From: Motacilla alba alba
Lineage: Eukaryota; Chordata; Aves; Passeriformes; Motacillidae
DNA: 64,000 nucleotides
Assembly: GCF_015832195.1 (NCBI RefSeq)
Contig: NC_052026.1
Span: forward strand, 10,027,619 to 10,091,618
Direction of reading: 5' to 3'
Shown here: piece by piece, positions 1-12,209 of the stretch
Numbering within the stretch: the first letter of the stretch is position 1
How the letters are laid out: each line of letters starts with the position of its first letter
The notes under the pieces: model-generated
The model's database searches: none
What the model saw: the letters and a program-made list of their open reading frames with translations, nothing else
Told to the model about the DNA's origin: nothing
Translations under genes and position numbers: made by a program

Positions 1-1734
1 GCTCCTTTCCCAATTCATTTGGCAGCTTTGGCTCTAGCACCAAACTGAATGACCCCCAGCAATGTTACTGTTCAAAATTCAGTTTTCCTTTAACTGTTCA
101 TTGTAACTCTTCAACACCCAAGAACAATGAATTTAATCACACACTAATGTAATTTATTCTAACCCTGCAGTTAAGCAATGAAGAGAGGTTGTTATTTAGT
201 ACACATGTGAAAAACACCCACAGTGACAACTTAAAATATTGCTCAGTTCCAACTTCACACTCTTACCAGTTTCATCCCAAGTTCCTCTAAAGACTGACTC
301 ACCATGCTTAAGAGAACTACAGGACATAAACACTAATCCATGGCTTGAGAAGACACAAGGCAAAAATATAACTGTTTTCACTACATTCTTTTCTTCCTCA
401 ATGACCCATTTAGTGCAGCAATCAGAAAAAAGAGAAACCTGTTTCAACATTTTCTTTTCATTTACTTGGGAATATTTGAATTCCATTGAAGGGCACGAGA
501 GCAAATGTGATCAGATTTCGGCCATGAATTATTTGAACTGACTGTATTTAATAAACAGAGCTTGGAAATAAACTGTATCTACTAAGGACCTAAACAGAAT
601 GAATTCAACTGTGCTTCAGTGAGATAAAATCTAATTAAGTTTCAGGAGAACAAAGTGTGAAAGAACACAAACAGGTCTGGGTAAATTATACTCAAATATA
701 GTACTGAACAAAGGGCACAATATGGAGAAAAAATTCTCCAAGAAGAACACACATTCTCCAGTAAAAAAATGTGCTAGTGATCAAAATATCCAGAGTAAAC
801 AACAAAACAATCTACAACAGGAAAAGGCAGCACTTCTGAGATATAAAGCACAAATCTTAAGGAAAAGAAAATCAGGCTGCATAGACTAAATTGAGAGATA
901 ACGATAGATAAGAAAAGAGTTCAGGAAGGAAGAAGCCAAAAGTATAAATAGTTAAGAGCAAAGTACCACTGGTTACTGTATATGAAAATCGAGAGATCAA
1001 CTTAGGAGATGGAACTACCACAGATCCATCGTAGGAAAGAAAAGAGCAATTTATTAAAAAAGTAATCATACATTACTAAAAACCTGAAGTTAATTCTTTA
1101 ATCATTGTCTAAAAATAAGCATCACAAAGGAACTGTCAGATTTATAGATTACAAGATGTCCAGCAGTCTTATGACAACCGGATAAAAAATTGAAGAATTT
1201 TGAAAAAATAAATGTGACCTCAAATATACCCAACAAATTAAGTTATGAGGATAGAAAAACAGCTTAAGTATCTAGTACAAAAACTTGCTTTGATTACACT
1301 GTAGATGTTTGTAACATGAGAAACATTTTTGTTGTATGCTGTCCCTTTTTCATCATAAATTCCAAGAAAACTGACAGGTCTTTTCTTGCCTTGCTAATGA
1401 GGATTAATATGCTTTCAGGACAGATGGTTTAAAAAGTACAAGTGAAATTGTAATAAAAACCATTACTCCTAAGTAGTATGATTACAATTACAATCTGCTT
1501 AATCTCAAGTCAACAAGCTGAAAGTTTACATTCAGGAATAAAAACAAAAAGTAAGCACTACCTGAAAAAAACCTCTAGATTTTGATTGAGGAGATGCACT
1601 AGAAAGAATCGAAGTGATGTTTCTAAAATCCATGCAACTAAGTCTCTGCCTCCACCTCCATTCCCTTCCTTTCCTTCTTTCAGTCCTTTATTTCCCTCTG
1701 CACCACACAATTGAAAAGAGCATTCGGTCCAAAG
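1..1734. other. Unique AT-rich non-coding DNA
   Basis: I see no gene and no recognisable repeat here. Two roughly 100-codon open frames lie on opposite strands over the same bases (about 196-541). Neither resembles a protein family, and such mirrored pairs are usual by chance. A very long pyrimidine run ending in CAG is present at about 1640-1683. It has the form of a splice acceptor, but the following frames close quickly and a degraded CR1 begins about 50 bases later, so I do not call an exon. Confidence 0.6.
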
Positions 1735-2520
1735 TCATTACGTAGGGTATTGGGGTGAGCCACATATGTGGATAGGGAACTGGCTTAAATGTCACAGACA
1801 GAAGCTGTTTATGAGACAGAGCAGTTTGGGAGAGAGGGATTAGTGGAATGCCCCAAGAATCAGTATTATGCCCATTATTGTTCATTTTATATATCACTGA
1901 CCTAGGAGATGAAATATGCATGAAGGTGAAGAAATTTGCTGATGAAACAAAACCAGGGAATAGAGCTTGTAAAGACAAAAGGAGAAAGGCAATAAAATTC
2001 TGAATGACAAATAGACCAGGATCACAGGCTGATACTGTTAGTGGTTTCACTGGCATCTGCAATTCATTGTAAAGAAAGGTAAGGTTATGAGATGACAAAA
2101 AAATAATAAAAATTAGTTCTCTCTCCATGGCCATATGCCACCAAACACTGAACAGGAGTTGAATATGGTCATAGTTCTGGAAAGAACTGTAAAAGCATCA
2201 ACGCAAGGATTAACTGTATTTAAATTAATAAGACAAGAGATTCTAGGGTAGATACAGAAAACAAGATTAAGACTTGGATTAAAGCATTGTAATACTGCAT
2301 AGGGGACTTGAAGCCACATTTAGCATGCAGCTGTAGTTCTTGTCCCCTTAGTATAAAATGAGTATGTGAAGAGTGAAGATAATAAGAGGGCAATTACTGA
2401 AATTCTGGAAGTTTAGTTCACAAAAGAGCGAGCAGATAGTATTCTTTGAAAAAAGACCATGGAGAATGAAAATCTTCTTGAAATTTATAGAATATTGAGG
2501 AGAACATCAGCAAGGGAGTA
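1735..2520 (+). mobile_element. Old, degraded CR1 LINE fragment covering part of the reverse transcriptase
   Basis: The plus strand from about 1760 translates, with one frameshift near 1835, into a recognisable stretch of CR1-clade reverse transcriptase. An NWL motif is followed by SGMPQESVLCPLL (consensus SGVPQGSVLGPLL) and, about 30 residues later, by KFADETKPG at about 1932-1958 (consensus FADDTKLG). The second catalytic aspartate of the FADD box is therefore glutamate, and an in-frame stop follows at 2001-2003. The sequence beyond 2003 still has a LINE-like feel but is too eroded to align by eye, so the right boundary is approximate. The element is dead: it has a frameshift, stops and substituted catalytic residues. 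Substitutions are far more numerous than in the other CR1 pieces of this window, which suggests an old insertion. Family assignment comes from remembered CR1 consensus, not from a search. Confidence 0.72.
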
Positions 2521-2554
2521 TATGGAATACACTCTTTGAGTGTATGGAATACAC
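2521..2554. repeat. Short direct repeat enclosing a hairpin
   Basis: The 12-mer TATGGAATACAC occurs at 2521-2532 and again at 2543-2554. Between them, ATACACTC (2527-2534) and GAGTGTAT (2538-2545) form a perfect 8-bp stem with loop TTT. A direct repeat combined with a stem that uses part of the repeat suggests a small template-switch event. Confidence 0.7.
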
Positions 2555-3486
2555 CAAGTTGAAAATTACTTTAAAAATTTATTTTCCTCAACTAATCTAT
2601 TTTCTGATTGCACAAAGTTCAGAGAGGAAAAGGAAGTATCATGACCACCAGCATTACCAGAATGGCTCTACCAAGTGATGGTCAGAAGTGCTGAGTGTCA
2701 TGCAGCTGCACTGCTGTAGCAAAAGCAATTTCACATCATGGTATATATGAGTGACCACCAGATATTGGTCAGTTTTAGTTACCCAAAGAAAAAACTGAGA
2801 TGTTATAATTATTAACATCAACTCCTACTGCATGCTTGCCCAAGGCCATATTAATAACACAAATATTCGACAAACAAGGACTTATTTATGAGGTTTTGAA
2901 ACTGCAAGGAATTGGTTATAATGTGGAGAGCACACCTTGCCACAGCACATCCCTTGAAATCACACACTATTTCACAAGAGCTGCACAGCGTGCCAGGCTA
3001 TGATTCATTCCCTCATCTCCCACTGCCTTCTTTTCAAAATAGTCTTGGCTGTTTTATCCAGGTCTGATCAAAATCATCTTGGAAATTAAAGATTCTTACA
3101 AGCTTCAGAGAAAGCTAGATCCACCCTCAGTCATTCAAGCATATTCTCAGCGTATGCAACATCTTCGGAATTGTTACATAGCACAAGTGTTTACTGACCA
3201 GATCTATAAGACATTATATCATTTTTGTTGCAATGCTGTTGAATTGTGGAGTTTTCTTAAAATGTACTATTTTCCTAGCCTGAATAATCTTTTCTTACCA
3301 GCCTTACTAACTACCAAAACCCACTTAATATTATTAGAATATTATCAACTTTCATTATATTTAATTTGAGAATCTGACAAGAGATAATTTTAAATACATT
3401 TCCACTGAAATTAAAATCACAAATTGTAAAATTAATCCTAGAAGTGTCAGTTGTAATGCAATGTAATTTCACTCTCCTTGAAGTGA
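2555..3486. other. Unique non-coding DNA
   Basis: No gene is supported. A 97-codon plus-strand open frame at 3079-3369 has no recognised domain and no exon-like borders. I treat it as chance. Confidence 0.6.
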
Positions 3487-3521
3487 CTCTTTATTAACTG
3501 CTACAGACTGGAATCCCAACC

Positions 3522-3540
3522 AAAAAAAAAAAAAAAAAAA
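3522..3540. repeat. Poly(A) tract, 19 nt
   Basis: This is an uninterrupted run of 19 A on the plus strand. No retrocopy can be recognised directly upstream. Read on the minus strand it is a T-run about 25 bases before a possible AATAAA signal (3490-3495). Confidence 0.9.
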
Positions 3541-3781
3541 GGCAGTGAAATAATTTAAATACTACTAGCTACAAGCAGCAATATAAAGTGAATTGGGAGA
3601 GGGGAGAGATGAGTTCACTTGGTTAGATAACCATCTACAAATATCCAAGTGGCATTTCTGTCATCCACATTAATTACCCAAACAACTGGCACTCATGATC
3701 TAACATCATAAAACATCACAGCAGCATTGCCTTAGGCTGAAGAGAGATGGAAAGAAAAAGAAAAATGAAAGAGTTGTTACT

Positions 3782-4008
3782 TTAATGTATTGTCAAATTA
3801 GATTTTGATACAAGGAGTGGTGTTAGGAGTTCAGAGGGTGCCTCTCTGCCCTTCAGGCCCTCCTGGTCTTGTTGGCCAGCAGAATAATTGTAGGAAACAT
3901 TTTCGGGGAGCCCTTTGTTAAGAAGGCTCCTCTGCACTTGATCTATCACCTCTGCCAGCAACAGATCACTCAAAGTACCTCGAATCCAGGAGAGGCACCA
4001 GAGACCTT
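3782..4008 (-). CDS. Candidate terminal exon, unidentified (speculative)
   Basis: On the minus strand a frame stays open from about 4008 to a TAA stop at 3782-3784. Its residues look protein-like: hydrophilic with a short amphipathic start (DLLLAEVIDQVQ), followed by a polar, Gly/Gln/Glu-rich stretch with one Asn-x-Ser site (NVS) and a second (NLT) near the end. The frame has no natural ATG start, so it would need an upstream exon. Several AG dinucleotides behind pyrimidine-rich sequence (around 3975-4000 in plus coordinates) could be acceptors. Downstream on the minus strand, an AATAAA at 3495-3490 could end a 3' UTR of about 290 bases. I recognise no family. Local GC is a little higher than around it, which alone lengthens open frames, so chance is a serious alternative. 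Confidence 0.15.
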
Positions 4009-4012
4009 AATC

Positions 4013-6950
4013 AGAGCCAGCAGTTCTCAATTTTTATCATCTAGCAAGTAAGAAAACTATTTAAACAATTGCTTTACCTTCTCTGTCATGTGTTCTTCTA
4101 CCGTTTCCTAGTTAGATCATAAGCAGCTCAGGATGTAAACCTGGATTTTACATACTCTAAAATCAAGATGAAATGAAGCATATGCACTTGGATTTTGGGA
4201 GGGTGTGTGAGTGCAGACACATGACTATCAGAATATTGGAACAGATACATCAGTTTTTAAAACCCAAATCCATTGACCCACCATAGTTACTGGGGAAATA
4301 CAAAGGTATTCTGACTACTTATATACAAGGCCTGCTTAGGGACAACACATCTTACAGGAATAGGATAGTACTAACTTTAATCTCCAAAACCAGAGCAAAA
4401 TAGAATGAAAACAGGCCAATGGCCTTATAGAAGGCCTAGAAATACTTGCCATGTTAGAATTGTACAGCAGTGGTAAGCTGAACTTGCTAAGTGCTATTGC
4501 TCACTTTGGAGGATAATTATAGTCCCTAAATAAGCTATTTAGTTGTACTCAGATGGAACAAGAAATATTTGGCTAATGCTAATTCTCATTTATATAGCAA
4601 TTCTGTTACATATCTTGCATCATTAGTATTAATTAAAAATTCACTTACCAGTGTTGTCTTTTCTATAGCAAGTTTGAATTTCCAAATGAGACTTACAAAT
4701 ATTATGTATGTGATAAACAGAATTATTCAATAATATCTTGTATCATTAATGGATTTGTAAGAAAATAATTTCAATTGGTGGAGGATAGACCAGGGCTCCT
4801 GTTAGTGCAATGATTGAGGTCTTTTACAGAATGCATTTCCTTTACATTTCCTCTCTTTAGTGTGGCCATTACTATACTTGCACCTTAAACAGAAATTAAA
4901 AGAAGGCTTCCTTACAGTTTAGAATGATTTCCACTCATATTGTATTGACATAAATGAGTTCATAAGGTGAAAAGGGCTGTAGATTCAGTATTTAAGTTTA
5001 TGGGCATTTGTCCTCATGTAACTTAGAAAAATGCTGCCTCCTGTGACAGCAGGGAGAAGGAATCACTACTGATTGAAAATAATTTTACACAGATGTTTGC
5101 TTACAGGCAAGTGAGCCTAAGAGAATAGAGCAGAGAATCATGATACAGACCAGGCCTGCCAAAAACTAATTCACCAGGTTTTGATCAGAAAGTAGATGAC
5201 AACTGATGACTTAACAAAAGCTGTTCTGAAATGCCTTATAAGATAACAAATAAAGAACAAAAGGCACATTTCCAAAAAAAATACATTATATGCCCTGAAA
5301 GCCTTTGCTGTTCTAACAAAGATGTTATTTTAGTATATTCAGTCTCCCTTATAGTTTACTTACAGTTCCTAAAAAAACAAAAAAACCTTTTTATTCTCTT
5401 GCAACAGATCCTTAAGTGAAAAAGCCATTTCCCGGCACCCCATCGGTATATGTTATCACATATTTTAAATGCACATGATCAGTGATATCAAATTCAAAAT
5501 ATTCAGTATTTGATTCATTTCTAAATGGACAAAGTTACCTATTTCTTGAGTCTTTAAAAAAACACCCTAATATCTGCCTTTAAGTTGCTCCCTTTAACTT
5601 CTCTTACTTCTCTTGTTTTTCCTCTGTCCATAAGCAATAACACCTCAGTAACTCATTTTCCCTGTACCATGTCAGATCAGGAGGTTGGCAGCCACAGTGA
5701 AAGATGACAGAAGAAGCTGCCCTCTTCTAGGTGCAATGTCAGCCTGCTGAGAGAGACTTTTTCCTTCACTTCACCATTCTCAGACCACAAGACTTGCTCT
5801 GGACCGAAGGACAGGGAAGTTCACTGCTCCAGTGCCTCATTTTTCTTTCTACATAAATCCCAGCAGCACTCCCTTACCTGACCTCATATTGTTGCTGGCT
5901 GATCCTACAGATCATTTTCCTTCCATTTCTTTAAGAGACTTCTCTGAATGTCAAACCCCTGATGGTGAAGATGTTTCTTTTCCTTAAATCATCCACACAT
6001 TCGACAGAAAACTTTCATGTCACGTGTCTTGGCAACAAATTGCACACAACCACTAAAAAGTCATCACTTCTTATAAGAAAACTCTTAGGTAAATTAAATA
6101 GTGGTTGAGGTTTTTTTTTCTTTTTAGGGACTAAAAATATTTTCTGTCAGATTAAGGATGACTTCATATGATACCATTTAATCCTCTACAGTACAGAGAA
6201 GTAGCACAAATCTGTTCCATATTAGTTACAAGACTGTCACCTCTTAACAGAAATTCAGTTTTCACAGAGAATTCACTAAATTGTGCAAGAACAAACTGCC
6301 AGCTGCAAAATTACTTGCCCCAGAAATATGGTCCGTAGTGCTGCAAGACCAAAAAACAGCCCCAAACACCAGTATTGACCCCAATGCTAGAAGTGACACC
6401 ACAGGAAAGTAGACAACACCTGAAAGATAAGAAAGGGGAAAAGAGAACAAAAGCCCATTGAAACTTGTCCATTTACTGAATATTTTGCACCATTTCCAGA
6501 GGTAATCTTGATGTCACAGTTAACTAGTCAACTAGCTAATCATAAGCTGGAAGCAATTTTAGCTACTTTCAGTATCCTTGATAAACTGGTGATTCAATAT
6601 GCCAGTGTGAGTGATGAATTTCAGTGGTTTCAGGATGAATCTTGCAGTATATTATACATGTCATAACAATCCCACACTCTCCAGAAGTTAGTAGTCATGG
6701 AATACATCAAGCAGTTTGACAAGCAAATCTCTCAACAAGATCTACGTTTATCTCCTATGACCTACAAAGCAACTCTTATCACAAAAATGGAGCAAGCCCA
6801 GCACATCTCAACATAAAGACAGATTGAGACAAACCTATCTACTTTACAGAACAGCCTCAGAGGACTATCAAAGTAAGCTAAAGATATATGCGCTCTCTCC
6901 CAGCAAGATTTTTAAATCTATCTTAACCCAAACTAGGATGTTCACAGCTT
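4013..6950. other. Unique AT-rich non-coding DNA
   Basis: I see neither a gene nor an identifiable interspersed repeat. Open frames are short (62 codons or fewer) and featureless. A pyrimidine-rich stretch at about 5580-5680 has no exon-like sequence after it. Confidence 0.6.
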
Positions 6951-6953
6951 GGG

Positions 6954-7008
6954 AAAAAAAAAAAAAAAAAAAAAGAAAAAGAAAAAAAAAAAAGAAAAAG
7001 AAAAAAAA
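6954..7008. repeat. A-rich low-complexity tract (AAAAG-type)
   Basis: This is 55 bases of almost pure A on the plus strand, with G at irregular 5-13 base intervals. A short lysine-rich open frame runs through it and is an artefact of the tract. Confidence 0.92.
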
Positions 7009-7443
7009 CCCCTAATCCTGTGAAGTGTCAGGAACTAATAAGGAAACAGATAAGTTCCAAGGACCTACATTCCATGTATTGTACTAAATAGCATCCTAAT
7101 AGTGAGCAAGGATCAACTGTAATTTCTGCCAGAAGTAACCAAGGAAACCACTCATGTAAAACTGCAGACATGGCGGGGGAGGTAGGAAAGGAAACGGACT
7201 CAAATCCAAACTCTGAAAACTTGGAAAGCTATCTGCAGCAAGCCTCCAAAAGATGCAGCTGTTTGGAGAAACAGCTTATACATATTTATTGAAACATTTT
7301 TTGGTCTAAAAATCACAGTGAAGATGGAGCAGATTCTCATATAGTACTAAGAACAGGCAATATGGACTCTGAGGCAGTGGTGCTGGGGCAAGTCAGGATT
7401 CACATTTTGCAAAGTCTCGTTCACGAGGTCTGAAACTTAGGCA
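7009..7443. other. Unique non-coding DNA
   Basis: Nothing recognisable lies between the A-rich tract and the CR1 3' end. Confidence 0.6.
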
Positions 7444-7535
7444 GATCAGAGAACAAAAGGGTGTGGCTTGGAAGAGACCTCAAAAATCATCTAGTTCTGA
7501 CCCTTGCCCCATGGGCAGGGACACCTTCCACCTTT
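7444..7535 (-). mobile_element. CR1 LINE 3'-end fragment
   Basis: Reading the plus strand, the order is a TTGG-AAGAGACCTCAAA block, ATCATCTAGTTC, then CCCATGGGCAGGGACACC-TTCCA. This is the reverse complement of the well-known CR1 3' UTR end (GGTGTCCCTGCCCATGGG, GATGAT, GAGGTC.CTTCCAA). The similarity fades after 7535, so the copy is strongly 5'-truncated, as nearly all CR1 copies are. A few downstream words near 7580-7600 may be further decayed CR1. Confidence 0.85.
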
Positions 7536-9300
7536 TCAATAGTCTCAGTCAGAAGCTGTCTGCGCCACTGAAAGCTGAGTGCTTTGAGCAACTGAACATG
7601 GAGCAAACATCTGCTGCTACATGCACCTAAAGAATACACAAAGCCAGCCCATTCAATCCTGTCTGGTAGCCCAGGAACCCACTGGGCATGCATGATCTCT
7701 CACACTGGATCTCAGATTTCATAAAGGATTTCTGCCTCGGACAGGTAGGTGTGATACTGAGAGCAGCCTCAAAAGATGTTTTAAATACAGGGCTGAAGTT
7801 GGTCAGAAAACCTTCAAGCAGCAGAAATTGATAGAATCACTCTTTCTTTGAAGCACTGCACTACAAGGTTTCTTTGCAGATGGCAAGACTTCTTTTAATA
7901 ACCTCAAAAATTAATACTGTAGATGGCTCTTTAGAGCTATCCCTGACAATTCCCAAAAACTTTATTGATACAGAATACATACACCAGTAAAACACAGTCC
8001 AAAGCTTTTAAACTCAAGACATGCATAACTCCCTGTAGTATTTTGTCTACATGTTTAATAGAGCATTAATTGCTACCAGCTCATTTGCAAGATGCAATTT
8101 ACTAATTCTGGTTTACAGAATTGCATATAGTACCCACCTCCATCCACGCTCCAATACCACTACCGGCAATTGAAAATACACAGATGTTTTCATAGAAATT
8201 TGAATATTTCTAGATGGTCATGCACTAATTTCTTGCTAAAAATCGATAAAATTTAGCATCCACCTGCCTTTGAATAGACCACAACTGTCTCAAATATCAG
8301 GAATTTCTTCTTATTCAAATATAAAGGCTATTAATTAGGGGTCAGGGCAGACCCCACAGTAAGAGTTGTGGAATTTTGTTTACCTTGGTGTTACCTACAG
8401 AACTTTTTCAGTCAGTTCTTCCTTAGGTTACCATTGTTATTTTATGATTTACTCTAAAAAAACAATTTAAGCTTCCAGAGTACTCTAATTTAATGTCTGT
8501 GTCTATCAACATTCAATATACTAGTGGCAGAATATAGCCTGCAATACTGTTTGAATGTTCTGATGCCTGTCTTATAGTAGTTAAAATTAGCCCCTTTATT
8601 ATTGATTGCACCATAATTAAATTTTGGTTGGTTTTTCTTTTCTTTTCTTTTTTTTTTTTCTATGCACATGGTAGGGGTTTTCTGTTGAGTCTTTTTTGGG
8701 GGTTTTCTTCAACTTCAAACTAGTTAGAAATAGATTACAGCACTGCAGCTGTAGTAGAATAGAAAAGGAGGAATGCCTCCATGCAAATTCACATGCAGAG
8801 GGAACATTTTTAACAACTTAAAAGCCAGCTGCATGAATAATTAGCCAAAATATTGGGGTATTTTCCTCTTGAAAAAAAAAAGAAATACTCCATTTCACAG
8901 CCATGTGTGCCCATCTCCTAACTTCTATGTGCCTTACAGTTTGGAATGGGATGATACTATCTCTGTGAATTTAACTCTTTAGATAAAGTGGAAAAAAGTC
9001 AAATTACAACAAAGATGGAGTAGAAATCTGTATGGATCTAGGAGTAATTCAGGAAGCAGGCCTCAGACGGGAAGAGAGAAAGAAATACTGACGTAGCAGA
9101 AGTAAAATGAAGGAAGATGGTTGTAAATATATTTCTGGAGGATAAGGGCAAAGACAGAGATTGCTCATTTTTTGGCCTAATGAATAAACCATTTTAGTTC
9201 CTCCCCCCTTATGCACCTGCTGCTTTGAAAAGCCCCTTCCACAACCAACAACTGAACAGCAAATGCTGCACAATGACTCAAATGTTGCTGGAGCCATGCC
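7536..9300. other. Unique non-coding DNA with a T/C-rich tract
   Basis: No gene is seen. A (TTTTC)-type T-rich tract lies at 8632-8659 and a nine-nucleotide A-run near 8871-8882. An 88-codon minus-strand frame at 9049-9315 is unremarkable. Confidence 0.6.
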
Positions 9301-12193
9301 AGCAAAAATTACCACTCTTCAACCAAGATAAACATCATATTACTTCATTACCCTTTTAAAACATATGCAAATTAAATCCATTATTCTTTTTTCTTACAGA
9401 AATGAAGTTCCTTTGGCTGGAATTCAACAGCTCCCTTTGTCATCATTGACCATGAATGGATGAACTTCATGTAGATGATGCCCATTTCCCATCTTTGAAT
9501 CAAACATTAATACCATTTGACAGTAATAAATAACATTTATCACAATAGGGATCTACTAATGATTTTCCCACTAAGCTGGCTCATCAGAACCTATCAGCTG
9601 ACAACTGCATAAATGAGATTAGCATAACAGCTGCCTATGACAAATGTATCTAAATCATTTTAATGCCAGCTAGCTCTTTGATCTCCCTATCACGTTGTTG
9701 CCAAAACCAAATCCATTTCTTCAAGATACATGTTGTTTATTACAGATACATGTGTATATTCCACACCATTATGTACTCAAGAGAGTTCAGTAATTAAAAG
9801 AATTAAAAATACTGATTGGATACTGGCACTATAATGTAAACTCACAACACTGCACATCAGAGTAGCATTCCACAGCCTACTTAATTCCCACCTCGCGCCC
9901 TGAATTGTAGGATTTAGTGTTTAATAGCTGTTTGTTTCTCTGAAACAAAATACATGTTTTAACGTAAATAAGTGTATTAGCTTCTCTCTCTATTGCTAAC
10001 AGAAGCATCATTTTCATAGCATTTAAACTAATTCCCAATAATATGGGACTTGGTTCCATGGACACATCAAAGCAGCAATTCACTGTGTTTGTATAAACAC
10101 GAAACTGACAAGGAAAGAAAAACTTGCTGGTAGAGAAATCTGTTTGGGTTTTAATTGATACTACAAGCAAGACCTATAAAACTATCATGCAAACTCATGA
10201 AAACAGATTTCAGCCTGAACCCAAGGTCAACGGCGCATTTTCCATCTCTACAACAACGTTATTAAAAGCACTGTAACTTCCAAACACTTCGGCAGGTGAC
10301 AGTCAAGGAATTCCTCTACCTGAATTCAGATTGCCAGAGATCTTTAGGCCCGTAAGGATACAGAGGGCTTATTTGATGCCTCAAACACAAGGGAAAATGT
10401 CCTCAGGGTCTTCAAATCCCAGTGAGATTCACAATATCACTTCTCCTGTTTCCCCAAAATATTTTCAAATATTTTTACTTTTTCAAATACTTTTTTCTTA
10501 AGTACACTGAAATTGTTAAAAAAATATATCTGTTTGAATATATTGGCACCTAGACCTTTCCAAAGACTGCCCCTCCTCCCCAGTTGAATAATGTTGAACC
10601 TAATGTTGAACCCACCAATTTGAAATATGCAGTAGAATTGCCATTGGTTTTCTTAAGCTTATATTCAGCTTTTGATTACTTGACATATAAAGTAGCATCA
10701 GCCATGCCTATACTTGAGTGCCCTTGATTTAAAAATCTGTATTCACACCTTTCATGTACTGTGCAGCTTTATGTGCATTTATTTTGCAGGTTTGTAGAGA
10801 TTTGCATTTGTTTTCCCATCAGTGTTTGCAGGTGAGTTCTACACAGAAATATTCATAATTGTTTATACTTGAATCATCTTAAGGGCTATTCAGTGACTAG
10901 ATAAAAGACAAACTAGGTATGTGTGCTGCATTTAAAATGACAAAAACACATATCCATTTACACAGTCAGCTAAGTAAATTCTAGAACATAAATTTGGCTT
11001 CCACTGAAAATCAGTACTGGAACCAGAGCACTGTTCTCCTAGCAGTAGCACCAGTTCATGGTGAAAAAGGTTTCTAAATGAGAACTTTGGAGGGTATTGC
11101 AAAAGCATGGAAAATGTGCAAGTAGGAGAACTAATGAGATTGCAGACTGAGAACTGTTAAAGTATTCAAGTTATAATGCTTTGTAGCAAATATCTTGTTT
11201 TCATTGCTGTAACATTCACAGGCACTTTATTCTTTCTTGCATTTCAATTAAAATTCATGGGATGTTTTCTCCACATATTTTTCAAGTATGCCTGCATTTT
11301 TCATATCTTTGAAAAATTTCTGGCCATTATTTTTCATGTAAAATGGACACAATCTATGGTCTTTTGTCCAGGGCTTTTGTCTTGTGAAGCAGGCCATTTT
11401 TCATGGATGAAACTGAGGCACACACTTTCAGTTTTGACAGCATTTCTTATCATTCCCCACAGTTAGCATTGTCAACTTTCATTATTTAATTCTGAAGTAC
11501 AAGGAAGGCTGATTTATACCCATGATGTATAATTACAGGCAGATGGAGTGCTTGGAAAGTAGAAACACTGAATTAGGGCTGTAGTAAGTGCCTTTGAGCT
11601 TCCTGTGAAAAGTCCTATCTATGCCACCAGCTAAAAACAAAAGCCAAACAATTTAAACTAAATTAATTCATGCTGTTGTAAGCACTGAGTTAATGAAAGT
11701 GAATACAAAACTAATAAAGTGCATTGGTTGTGGTTATGAGGTAATTTAAATTGTTTTTAAGTACAAATGTGAAATGTGTTTGTATTAATCAAAATCATCT
11801 TTGAATGTGCTCATGGTCAAAAGGCTTTTTTTTTTAACCTCCACTTCACTTGAAATCATTTTGACACAAGTCCACTCTGCATTTTGAAGAGAGAAGTGCT
11901 TTCTACAGTTCTTTCATATGATAATATACAGTATATTTTCAGCTGTCTTTTTAAAGTTTAAACAAATGGAAGGCTTATTAAGAAGATATCATAATTACAT
12001 GCAGCTATTTTACTAGCTCTTATCTGAAGCAAAAGCAAGCAATTAGTTGAGAACATAAATTCATTCAAGACATTTACTGAGCATGAGGGAATAGACCAGC
12101 AGGAGAAAATAGGCCCATTTTACTGTTTCATCTTCCCTGCAGAAGTACAGTAAACTTACTCTAGTAGATTTAATGACACCTACAAAATAGCTC
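9301..12193. other. Unique non-coding DNA with CNE-like stretches
   Basis: There is no coding region I can support; frames of about 97 codons at 9877-10170 (minus) and 11176-11466 (plus) have no recognisable features. Two stretches, about 9540-9700 and 11500-12080, lack simple repeats. They are dense in homeodomain-type TAAT/ATTA cores and CAGCTG E-boxes, the texture typical of vertebrate conserved non-coding elements. This is an impression from composition only; no alignment was possible. Confidence 0.5.
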
Positions 12194-12209
12194 TTTTTTT
12201 TTTTTTTTT
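12194..12209. repeat. Poly(T) tract, 16 nt
   Basis: This is a run of 16 T on the plus strand. No adjacent retroelement is recognised. Confidence 0.9.

Noticed and set aside
196..541. Pair of opposing ~100-codon frames
   Set aside because: They mirror one another on opposite strands, have no motif and no splice-like borders.
1688..2134. 148-codon minus-strand frame
   Set aside because: It is antisense to the CR1 reverse-transcriptase fragment on the plus strand.
6824..7015. Lysine-rich small protein
   Set aside because: The frame runs through the A-rich tract at 6954-7008; the Lys run is low-complexity DNA.
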